A DNA stretch of 64,000 nt, from the NCBI GenBank assembly GCA_963804825.1, contig CAWDRV010000002.1, positions 1 through 64,000 on the forward strand. The letters run 5' to 3'. This stretch comes from JBKQVT01 sp963804825. GTDB taxonomy: Bacteria > Planctomycetota > Planctomycetia > Pirellulales > Thermoguttaceae. The position numbers were made by a program, and so were the translations under genes. The notes beneath the pieces are model-generated. The model had not been told where the DNA came from and did not search any database. It saw only the letters and a list, made by a program, of their open reading frames with translations. This document shows positions 29,895 through 39,400 of this stretch, piece after piece. The first letter of the stretch is position 1, and each line of letters begins with the position of its first letter.

Positions 29895-29939
29895 CTTGAA
29901 CTCGCCGGTTGCGAAATCGCGCGACCCGCGGGTCATACC

Positions 29940-29969
29940 AAGAGCCAAGACCTCCCGGTCTTGGCTCTT
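29940..29969. terminator. Perfect 13-bp palindrome with 4-base loop
   Basis: AAGAGCCAAGACC, TCCC, GGTCTTGGCTCTT. The stem has no mismatch. No T run follows on either strand, so it may be a factor-dependent or bidirectional terminator, or a leftover structured end of a mobile element. It lies 45 bp after the tRNA half. Bases 29357-29530 and 29970-30236 around it hold no gene I can support. Confidence 0.5.
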
Positions 29970-30236
29970 CACATTGAAAGGCGATTGTCCATAATAATTT
30001 GCGTCGAACGGCTTGTCTCCGCCATCTTCTTCCGCCCGCAGACAGAGACACCGCTGGCCGGCCGGCAATGCCTTCCGAAGTTGTTGGGAAAGCGTCTTCT
30101 GGCGGTTCGGCGGCTGCCCAAGGGTCCTGGCGATCGACGAGGCCCGGTCTTGGAATGGCGTCGGCCAAGATTGGCCGTTTTGGCTGCCGGCGATCTATGT
30201 CGGTGTTGGCTGTGACCCCCCCCTTGCGCAATATGT

Positions 30237-30265
30237 TTGACAGACCGGTAGACAATTGCTACATT
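30237..30265 (+). promoter_or_regulatory. Sigma70-type promoter of the 30504 gene
   Basis: TTGACA (30237-30242), 17-bp spacer, TACATT (30260-30265). The 50 bp before it (ATGTCGGTGTTGGCTGTGAC, C run, TTGCGCAA) matches the region before the promoter at 5782-5810. Confidence 0.6.
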
Positions 30266-30310
30266 AGGGGGTAACTTCGATCCCCCGGAAAACGCAGGGC
30301 AATTTGCCCG

Positions 30311-30326
30311 GAGGCAGCGTTCGGTT
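30311..30326 (+). promoter_or_regulatory. Conserved leader box GAGGCAGCGTTCGGTT
   Basis: Third exact copy of the 16-mer, followed by TGCCAATGAGCGCGGCGGGC and, 70 bases after the box, by the hairpin CTCGGCTGCCGGAGCCGATC (30397-30416). Upstream AACGC (30293-30297) can pair with GCGTT inside the box around a GGGCAATTTGCCC hairpin. Confidence 0.5.
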
Positions 30327-30503
30327 GGTGCCAATGAGCGCGGCGGGCACGGTGACGCCCGTGGATTTGTCGGACGCGCTCTCATCTTCACTTTGGCTCG
30401 GCTGCCGGAGCCGATCTCCCCACTGCTGGGTGGCGGAGATTTTCCACCGATGCGTCGGGCCGCAAGAGACGAGGCCGTTCCTATTCAGTTCGGAGAAGAC
30501 CCC

Positions 30504-32361
30504 ATGCGTAGGACCAAGTTGCATCCTTGTCATTACTCCGCTGCACGATCCTCGGTCGTCCGGCTCTTGGGCTTTGCCGCGGCGGTGCTTCTGCTGCCGG
30601 CTGCGCCGTTGGTCCAGGCAGACGTCTCCTGGAACGTTGCATCGGGCGACTGGTCCAGCGCGGGCAATTGGAGCGGTGCGGCCGTGCCGACCTCCAGCGA
30701 CAACGCCGACATCTATAACGGCGGCACGGCGACCGTCACCCAGATCGGCGAAGTTTGCAATAACCTTTCGCTTGGCGGCATGGGCGGGGGCACGCTCCAA
30801 GTGACCGGCGGCAGCCTTTCGATCAGCAGCTCCGCGCTGGTCGGCCTCAGCGGCAGCGGCGGCTTCGTCCAGTCCGGCGGGGCCGTTTCCCTTTCCAACG
30901 CCAGTTCCGGCGCGATCTACTTCGGATACAACAGCGGCGACGTGGGGACCGGCAACTTCAGCGGCGGCCTCTTGACGGCCTCCAACGAGTGGATCGGCTA
31001 CCAGGGCGCGGCGAACTTCACCCAAACCGGCGGAACCAATTCCGCCCCCAACCAACTCGTCCTCGGTTGGAACACCGCGTCGCCGGTAAGCTACAGCCTC
31101 AGCAATTCAGGCGTGTTGTCCGCGGGGAATGAATGGGTCGGCGTGAGCGGTTCGGCCAATTTCACGCAGTCCGGCGGAACCCACACCGTCGCCTCGACCT
31201 TGTTCGTCGACTCGGCGACCTATAGCTTGAGCGCCGGCCTGTTCTCGGTGGGGGTGCAGGAGTATGTGGGATTGAGCCAATCCGGCACCTTCACGCAGAC
31301 CGGCGGCACGAACAGCGTCGCTGGCGGCCTCGATCTCGGCGAAAGCGGCGGCGCCGGGAACTACACCGTGAGCGGCCCCGGCCTCCTGACGACGGCGACG
31401 GAGGTCGTGGGGTATTCCGGCACGGGAACGTTCACGCAGACGGCCGGAACGAATTCGACGGGCACGCTTTCCCTCGCCTATAGCGCGGGATCGAGCGGAA
31501 CGTACAACCTCACGGGGGGCAAACTGATCGCCTCCCAGATCACGCAAGGCGCGGGAGCGGCCCAGGTGAACTTCAGCGGCGGGACCCTCCAGGCCGGCGG
31601 AACGTTTTCCTCCAGCGTGCCCATGACGCTCGGCGGCGAGGGCGGGGGCGGGGGCGGCGCCACGGTCGCCACCGGCGGTTATACGATGACTTTCTCGGGC
31701 TCGCTTTCCGGCCCTGGCGGCCTGACGAAGACAGACGCCGGGGCGCTGGTGCTGGCGGCGAGCAATATCTACAGCGGGGGCACGACGCTGGACGCCGGCG
31801 CCCTGGTGGCCGCCAACGGCAGCGATGGTTCCGCCACCGGCAGCGGCAGCGTTACCCTCAACGGCGGGACGCTGGCCAGTGCCGCCGGCGGCGGTTCGAT
31901 CCAAGGCAACGTGCAGGCGGGATCCGGCGATTGCGTCATCGCCCCAGGCGGGGTCGGCACGATCGGCCCGCTCAGCCGTCGGCAGCTTGACCACCGCCTC
32001 GAACATGACGCTCAACTTCGATTTGACCACTCCGGGCGGCAGCGGCGACCTGTTGACGATTAGCGGCGGGCTGATCCTTGCCCCGCACACGGCCATCACC
32101 TTCGGCGCCCTGCCAGCGACGGTCGGCGACTACCGCCTGATCGACGGCAGTTTCGGGACGCCCGATCTCAGCTATTTCGATCTTCCCACGGCGCCTTTGG
32201 GCAGGGCGTACGCGCTGTCCACGGCAGCGGACCCGGGATATATTGATCTCGTGGTGATGGTGCCCGAGCCCTCCACGTTCGTCCTGCTTGGCGTGGGCGT
32301 CCTTGGCCTGCTGGTCTTCGCTTGGCGACGGCGACGGCGGGGGTCGACTCGGACGAGCTAA
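30504..32361 (+). CDS. Secreted beta-helix protein with FTQTGG repeats and PEP-CTERM anchor (frameshifted)
   Basis: Paralogue of the minus-strand gene at 15752-17515. ATG 30504 has GGAG 10 bases upstream. The signal peptide is SSVVRLLGFAAAVLLLPAAP ending near VQA. Repeats of the pattern ANFTQTGGTNS and LVLGWN fill residues 100-320, then LSLAYSAGSSGTYNLTGG, a strand-repeat block (GGLTKTDAGALVLAASNIYS), NMTLNFDLTTPGGSGDLLTI and the anchor VPEPSTFVLLGVGVLGLLVF plus AWRRRRR. One extra C near 31977 (CTCAGCCGTCGGCAGC instead of CTCAGCGTCGGCAGC) breaks the frame; the paralogue confirms the intended reading. With that corrected the gene is complete. It carries the promoter and leader elements shared with the protease gene at 5540. 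Confidence 0.88.
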
Positions 32362-32454
32362 TGCCACCCGCTGAGGCCAGCGGCCGCCATACTTGGCTTG
32401 AAGAGAGAAAAGCCAACAGATCATCCAGAGATTTACGGCAAGAGGAGGAACGCC

Positions 32455-33830
32455 ATGCGTAGTCTTCGGCAACTTTCGGCGCGGTTCGGCGCGGGATCGC
32501 TCGTGGTTGGATCGCCCGAGGGGAGGCGCCGCCGGCGCCGGCGGAAGACTTGCCTACCTTCGCACCCTGCGAGTCGAACCCCTGGAGGCCCGCTGCCTGC
32601 TGAGCATCGGAACGGCGGATGATGGTTCCGCCGTCTTGACATACGATCACATCTTTTTCGATTCCACGACGGGCGCCCCGTACGTTCCGTCATTGTCGGC
32701 GAACGGCGGTTTGCAGCCGCTCGTGCCGGCGGGTTCAGCGACGCCGGTCGGGTACACGCCCGCGCAGATCCGCGGCGCGTACGGGATCGACTCCATCCTT
32801 CTTGGCGCCACGGTCGGGACCGGCGCCGGCCAGACCATCGCGATCATCGACGCCTACGACGATCCGGCCTTTGTCAGCAGCACCGATCCCAATTTCGTCA
32901 ACAGCGACCTGCACAAGTTCGATCGTCCAGTTCGGCCTGCCCGACCCCCCCAGCTTCCAAAAACTCGATGAGAACGGCGGCACCAGCTACCCGGCGGAGG
33001 ACACGACAGGTTGGGCGGGGGAAGAAGCCCTCGACGTGGAATGGGCCCATGCCATCGCCCCCCAGGCCAACATCATCCTGATCGAAGCGGCCAGCCCGTC
33101 GGACGCGGATTTGATCTCGACGGCGGTCAACACCGCTCGCAATCTGCCCGGGGTCTCCGTGATTACCATGAGCTTCGGCCGCAGCGAAAGCAGCAGCGAC
33201 GCTTCGGAGGAGTCGATTTTCACGACTCCCGCGGGTCATGCGGGCGTCACGTTCCTGCGCATCGACCGGCGACAGCGGCGCGCCGGGTGGGTTTCCCGCC
33301 TTTTCGCCCAATGTCGTCGCCGTGGGCGGCACCACCCTGACGATCAGCGGCAACACCTACGTCAGCGAAACCGGCTGGAGCTGGAATTCTTCGTACGGCT
33401 GGGGCACGGGCGGCGGTCAAAGCACCTACGAGACCGAGCCCAGCTACCAGACCGGCGTGCAATCGTCGGGTTGGCGGCAGACTCCGGACGTGTCGTTCGA
33501 CGCCGACCCGGTGACGGGCGTGGCCATCTACGATTCGTATGAAGAAGGCAGCGCCACCCCTTGGGTCCAGATCGGCGGCACGAGTCGTTTCCTCGCCATG
33601 CTGGGCCGGCCTGATTGCCATCGGCGACCAATTGCGCGCCTCCGTGGGCATGGCCTCCATGGACGGACGCACGCGGGACTCTGCCCGCCCTTTACGGGCT
33701 GCCGGCCGCTGATTTCCACGACATCACCAGCGGGAACAACAACGGTCATTCGGCCGGCCCCGGCTACGACATGGTCACCGGCATCGGCAGTCCGGTGGCC
33801 AACAAATTGGTGCCCGGCTTTGTCCCGGTG
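32455..33830 (+). pseudogene. LEPR-XLL protein with sedolisin (S53) protease domain, N-terminal part, multiply frameshifted
   Basis: ATG 32455 (MRSLRQLSARFGAGS) with AAGAGGAGG upstream. An Arg-rich run leads to VEPLEARCLLS, the LEPR-XLL signature found at the N-terminus of planctomycete exoproteins. The sedolisin domain starts at YTPAQIRGAYGI (about 32755) and continues with GQTIAIIDAYDDPAF, the catalytic Glu and Asp in GEEALDVEWAHAIAP (spacing 4), the oxyanion Asp in STGDSGAPGG, the nucleophile Ser in GGTS-RSSP, and the calcium-site end FHDITSGNNNGHSAGPGYDM then TGIGSP. Reading this chain needs about five one-base corrections, near 32540, 32930, 33259, 33585 (extra T just after GGTS) and 33675. 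With them the whole fold and catalytic set are present, so decay is very recent or the errors are technical. As given it is not translatable as one protein. Confidence 0.85.
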
Positions 33831-36303
33831 ACCTCGAAGGGCACCGTCGCGTTCTCTGCGCACTCCTACGAAATCGGCACTTCCGCAACCATCACCGTCG
33901 GCGATCTGGACCTCGCCGGCAATCCGTCCTGCCCCGTGACGCTGACCTCCAGTGCGGGCGACAGCGAGACGATCAACCTGCCGGCCCTGGGAGGCGGTGT
34001 TTTCAAAGGCTCGATCCTCATCTCCGGCGATTCCGTGACGGCGGGCGACGGCATCCTGGAGACCGTCCCGGGCGGAACGATCACCGTCACGTACGACGAC
34101 GCCAACGACGGCACGGGACATCCGGCCGTAGTCACCGACCAGGCGACAACCTATAAAGTGGGCTATTACACGTTCACCACGATCGGCGCCGAGACGGCCG
34201 GCGTGCCGTTTTCCGTGACCGCTACCGCCTACGATACCGCGAGCAATCCGATCCCAAGCTACAACGGCACGGTCGCGCTGACGGCCTCGGGCGCGGCGGC
34301 GCGCTGTCGATCAACCCAACGTCGGTCACGTTTGCCTCCGGCGTGTGGACGGGCAACATCACCGTCAACGCGGTCGATCCGAGCGTGGTGGTGCGGTTGG
34401 ACAACGGAAATGGGGCCGTGGGCACGAGCAACGTGTTTGCGACGCAGCCCGGTCCGGTAGCGAGTTTCCAGTGGAGCACGGTCGCCTCGCCGGAATATCG
34501 CAACGTTGCCTTCCCCGTGACAGCTCGTCGCCAAGGACGCGAATGGATATACCGTCAGCGAACTTCAACGGTACCGCCACGCTAAGCGGCTGGGTGGGCG
34601 GCGGCTCCAGCGTCGTTCCCCCGTCGGGCACGCCCATCGCCTCGGGAAACATCAAGCTCTTGGGAACCAACCTGGAGTTGGGCGTGAATGCCGACGGCTC
34701 GTTGATTTGTCAAGATTTGAGCCTCGGCGCCAATTTCCTCGGTGACGAATTCCTCTTGCCCGGCACTCCGCTGGCTTCGTTTTCGCTGGCCGCCAACGGG
34801 ACCGTCTATCACAATTCGGCGGCGTCCGGCAACTCGTCGAACCCCATCGCCATGACGGTGGAAAACCTTTCCGCCGGAGGCTACCTGCACGCTCAAGCCA
34901 CGGGGACTGCGGCGGGGATTAACGTGGTCCGGGACATCTGGTTCCAACCCGGCCAGAACGCGGTCACGTTCCAAGTCACCTTGCAGAACACCACGGCGCG
35001 CCGCGTTGAGCAACGTGGCCTGGTTGGAAAACTATGATCCCGATCAAGGGTATGCACTGGCCGGCGACTACGAGACGGCCAACGACGTGCTGCTGGGCGG
35101 CCATTATGTGGAAGCGGTGTACTACTATTCGCCGACCTACCCGGGCGGGTTGACCATTGCCATGGGCTCGGCGGACAGCCGCGCGGTGGCTGGAGCCCAG
35201 GGGTTCTTTGTCGTCAACCCCTTTGACGTGATCAATTCGCCGGGCAATCCGGGCGGGGCGATGGGCGACATCGCCTCGAATCTGGCGTTTAACGTGGGGA
35301 CGTTGGCGGCGGGCGGTTCGACGACGTTGACCTATTACGTCGTGTTTGCCGCCGATCGTGTGTCGGCGGAGAACCTTTACCAAGCACAACTGAGGACGCA
35401 AGTGCCCGTCGCCCCCACCACGGCCACCTTTGTCAACGGCGTGTGGACGGGCAGCGTGACCGTATCGCAGGCGGCCACCAACATGTACCTCGAGGTCAAC
35501 GACGGCAGCGGGCACGTCGGCGACAGCAGCACCTTCAACGTCTCCAACTTGCCCCCTGTGACCGTCACGGTTCCGACCGATGCCCGGGAAGGAATGGGGG
35601 TCGTGGCGGGAGCGATCAGAATCCCGAACGCTTTGACGAGCGATCTGACCGTGAGTCTTGCCTCCAGCGATCCTAGCCGGCTCTCGGTTCCCGCCACCGT
35701 GGTCATCCCCGCGGGGCAGGTTTCGGCGCCCGTGCCGGTCACGATCATCGACGACGCGTTGCTGAACGGTCCCGAGGCGGTGAGCATCACGGCTTCGGCC
35801 ACGGGATACGCCGCCGGCGCCGCCACGACCACCGTGCATGACAACGAGACGGCGACGCTGAGCGTGAGCCTGCCCAGCAGCGCCCACGAGACGGACGGCA
35901 CGATCATCGGCACGGTCACCTCCAGCGCGGCCCCGACGCAGAACATCACGGTCCAGTTGACCTCCAGCGACACCACGCGGCTCACCGTGCCGGCGACGGT
36001 GACCCTGCTTGCCGGCCAGACCTCGGTCAACTTCACCGCCACGCTCCTGGACGATCACGTGATCGAGTCGGGGCCGACCCCGGTCACGGTGACCTCGCAC
36101 GTGGAGAACTGGACCGACGGCGCAGGCGACCGTCAGCATTGTGGACGACGATCGGACGATGACGGTGGCGCTGCCCGCCTCGGGCTGGGAGGGGCAAACG
36201 CTGTCGGGCACGGTGCAGTTGGGCGGCACGTTGACGACCCCGCTGACGGTGTCGCTCAGTTCCAGCGACATCACCCAGTTGACGGTGCCGGCGACGGTGA
36301 CGA
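33831..36303 (+). pseudogene. Middle part of the LEPR-XLL/sedolisin protein: Ig-like and Calx-beta-like repeats, frameshifted
   Basis: After the protease the chain consists of about 100-residue beta-sandwich-like repeats. One type is DHFTFTTIG...PFSVTATAYD...SPTSVTFASGVWTGN (bacterial Ig-like); another is TVSLASSDPSRLSVPATVVI then PVTIIDDALLNGPEAVSITA (Calx-beta-like). At about 34600-35400 is a non-repetitive beta-rich block (LKLLGTNLELGVNADGSLI-like, with an unbroken stretch 35006-36120). Frames change near 34305, 34530, 34990, 36125 and 36330. Neighbouring repeats show what the uncorrupted sequence should be. These domains probably hold the protease away from the cell or bind surfaces; that is inference. 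Confidence 0.7.
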
Positions 36304-36470
36304 TTGCCGCCGGTGCGACCTCGGCAGACGTTCAGCGTCACGCTGCTGGACAACGGCCTGCGCACCGGCCCCCAGGCCGAGCAGATCACGGCCACGGCCG
36401 GCGGGCTCCCCACGGCTACGGCCAACGTCGTGGTCAACGACGCCGACGTGGACCACTTCACCTTCACCAC
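35888..36470 (+). repeat. Long internal duplication, copy 1
   Basis: About 580 bp nearly identical to 38995-39577. It encodes ETDGTIIGTVTS ... DHVIESGPTPVTVTSHVENW ... ADVDHFTFTTIG. The copies are 3107 bp apart. Copy 1 has frameshifts near 36125 and 36330 that copy 2 lacks. Confidence 0.85.
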
Positions 36471-39400
36471 GATCGGCAGTCCGAAGCTGGTGGGCCTGGC
36501 GTTCTCGGTAACCGCCCAGGCCTACGACACCCTCGAACAACCTCATCACGGTCTACAACGGCACGGCGACGCTGACGGGCACGGGCACGGGCGGTGGCGC
36601 TGGCGGTCAGCCCGACGTCGGTCACCTTCGCCTCCGGCGTATGGACGGGCAACGTCACGGTCAGCACCGTGGATCCCGGCGCGACGCTCCAGCTCGACCA
36701 GTGGCTCCGGGGCGACGGGCACAAGCAACGCCTTCACCGTGAAGAGCCAACTTCAGGTCGCCTCGACCACGCCGGCCCCCGGCGGCATGTTCACCCTGCC
36801 GGGTCCGTTCACTTACACGTCACGTTCAGCGAGCCGGTCACTCCGTCCTCGGTCACGACCAGTTCCTTGGTCGCTGTCGGGCATTTCAGGCGCCACGGTC
36901 ACCGGCGTCACGCTGCTGCCCGGCAACACGACGGCGCAATTCACCCTCGGCGGAATCACCGCGGAGGGCACGCTTACCGCGTCGATTGCGGCCGGGGCCG
37001 TCACCGACCAGTACGGCTTCCCGATCGCGGCCTTCTCGGCCACCTACGTGGCCGATCAAGCCAATCCGATTCAACCGGCGTCGTTCGTCTCGCTGGCGCC
37101 GGCCGGCGGGCTGGTCTTTGAGAGCCAGGGGAATTCGGCAACGCTTTTCGGGGCGACGGATCGGGACGACTATGCCTTCTTCGTCCAGGCCGGCCAAACG
37201 ATCGGCGCCGTGGCGACGCCGATGAACTCGGGCGTGGCGCTGACGCTGGCCCTGGGCAGCGGGACGCCGGTCACGGGCGCCGCCGGCCAGGCCGTCGTCC
37301 TCGAGCCCCAGGACATCTCGGCGGACGGGATTCAAACGTTGCACGTCAGCGGCAGCGGGGCAACCGGATTTACCCTCAACATCTATCGCAACGCCGCCCT
37401 CGAATCGCCCGCGGGCAGCAGCAATCAGATGTCCATCGACAGTTCCGCGATCGTGCTGCCGTCCAACCCGTGGATCAGCACCCAGGGAACCCGCTATGCC
37501 GCCGTGGGCACCAGCGCTCCCGTCCTCGGCCAAACTTCGGGGCAAATCACCACCACCTTCGCCAACAACAACAGCCAGGCCGGGAACATGTTCGATGTGA
37601 CGACCTTCGCCAACGCGATCACCATCACCAGCTTGGACCTCAACCTCAGCTCGGGCACGTACACCATCCTGCTCTATATTAAGGCGGGAACCTACGTGGG
37701 ATACGATACAACCCCGTCTGCTTGGACGGAGGTGGCCAGCGGGAGTGTCACCTCGGCGGGCGCGGGCTTGCCGTCTTTGTTCACCGTCCCCAACATCCAA
37801 CTTGCCGCCAACACGGTTACCGGGTTCTACGTGACAACCACCAGCAGCGGCATGAACTACACCAACGGCAGCAACACCTACAGTAATTCCGACTTGCAAC
37901 TGACGCTCGGCATTGGGAAGGGCTATCCCTTCGGCTCCACCTTTTCTCCCCGCACCTGGAACGGAACCATCAACTACACGGTAAGGAAGGCGCCGGGCAT
38001 CCCCGACGTGGACTCGTACACCGTCAACTTGACCGGGAAGGCCGGGCACCTCGTGGACATCGTTCTGGCCGGCCAGCAGGGGGTGAATTTCTTGGGAGAG
38101 TCGCTGCAGTTGCTCGGCACGGACGGGACCACCGTCTTGGCCACCGGCGTGCCGAATCCCGTGGCTTCCGGCACGACGGTCACCAATTACAACCTGGGTA
38201 TTCTCGACTTCCTCGTGCCGACGGACGGCGTGTACACGGTCCGCCTCACCTCGACGACGACCCAGGGCAGCTACGCGATCGTCGTCGCCGACTCGCTTTT
38301 GTTCGATTCCGAGCCGAACAATCTCCTGACGAATCCCCTCCGGACCCTGGCTGTCGGCCGGCCCGCGCTGGGCTATGTCAGTGCCTCCGATCCGGACTGC
38401 TACCAGGTCGTTCTGACGGCGGGCCAAGGAATCACGGCGACCACGGCGACCCCCTTCGACAACTCCAGCGGCCTGCCCGGCAACCTCCTGGTCCCGGAAC
38501 TGGAACTCTACAGTCCCAGCGGCGCGGTGGTGGCCACCAACCAGGGCGGCGCCGCCGATGGACACAACGCGTTGCTGAGCTACACGGCCCCCGTCGCGGG
38601 CACTTATACGATCGAGGTGCTGGCCGCAGCCCAGCAGGGCGAGTATATCCTCGGCCTCGCAGGCTTGAGCATCGCCGTCCCCGCCAACGCCACCAAAGGC
38701 GACCCCCCGGTGACGGCGTCGGTCAACATCCCCGCGCCCTTGGCCGGCGATCTGACCATCAGTCTCACGTCCAGCGATCCCAGCAGGGCAACCGTGCCCG
38801 CCAGCGTGACCATCTCCGCCGGCCAGACTTCGGCGCCGCTGCCGATCACCATCATCGACGACGGCCTGCTGGACGGGCCCGAGGCCGTGGTCATTACGGG
38901 CACGGCGGCGGGATATGCAACCACGACCGCCACCATCACCATTCACGACAACCAGACGGCGACGCTGAGCATGACTCTGCCACTCACCGCCCACGAGACG
39001 GACGGCACGATCATCGGCACGGTCACCTCCGGCGCCGCCCCGGCACGGAACATCACGGTCCAGTTGACCTCCAGCGACACCACGCGGCTCACCGTGCCGG
39101 CGACGGTGACCCTGCTTGCCGGCCAGACCTCGGTCAACTTCACCGCCACGCTCCTGGACGATCACGTGATCGAGTCGGGGCCGACCCCGGTCACGGTGAC
39201 CTCGCACGTGGAGAACTGGACCGACGGCGCAAGGACCATCAGCATTGTGGACGACGATCGGACGATGACGGTGGCGCTGCCCGCCTCGGGCTGGGAGGGG
39301 CAAACCCTGTCGGGCACGGTGCAGTTGGGCGGCACGTTGACGACCCCGCTGACGGTGTCGCTCAGTTCGAGCGACATCACCCAGTTGACGGTGCCGGCGA

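Noticed and set aside
29854..30255. Minus-strand open frame ending VAGTGFEPVTSRL
   Set aside because: This ending is a well-known artefact of translating tRNA/terminator surroundings, and the frame crosses the palindrome and a promoter region.
30240..30340. Cyclic-di-GMP-I or cobalamin riboswitch in the leader
   Set aside because: The conserved cores of these classes are not present; only generic hairpins and a GGGCAA string are seen.
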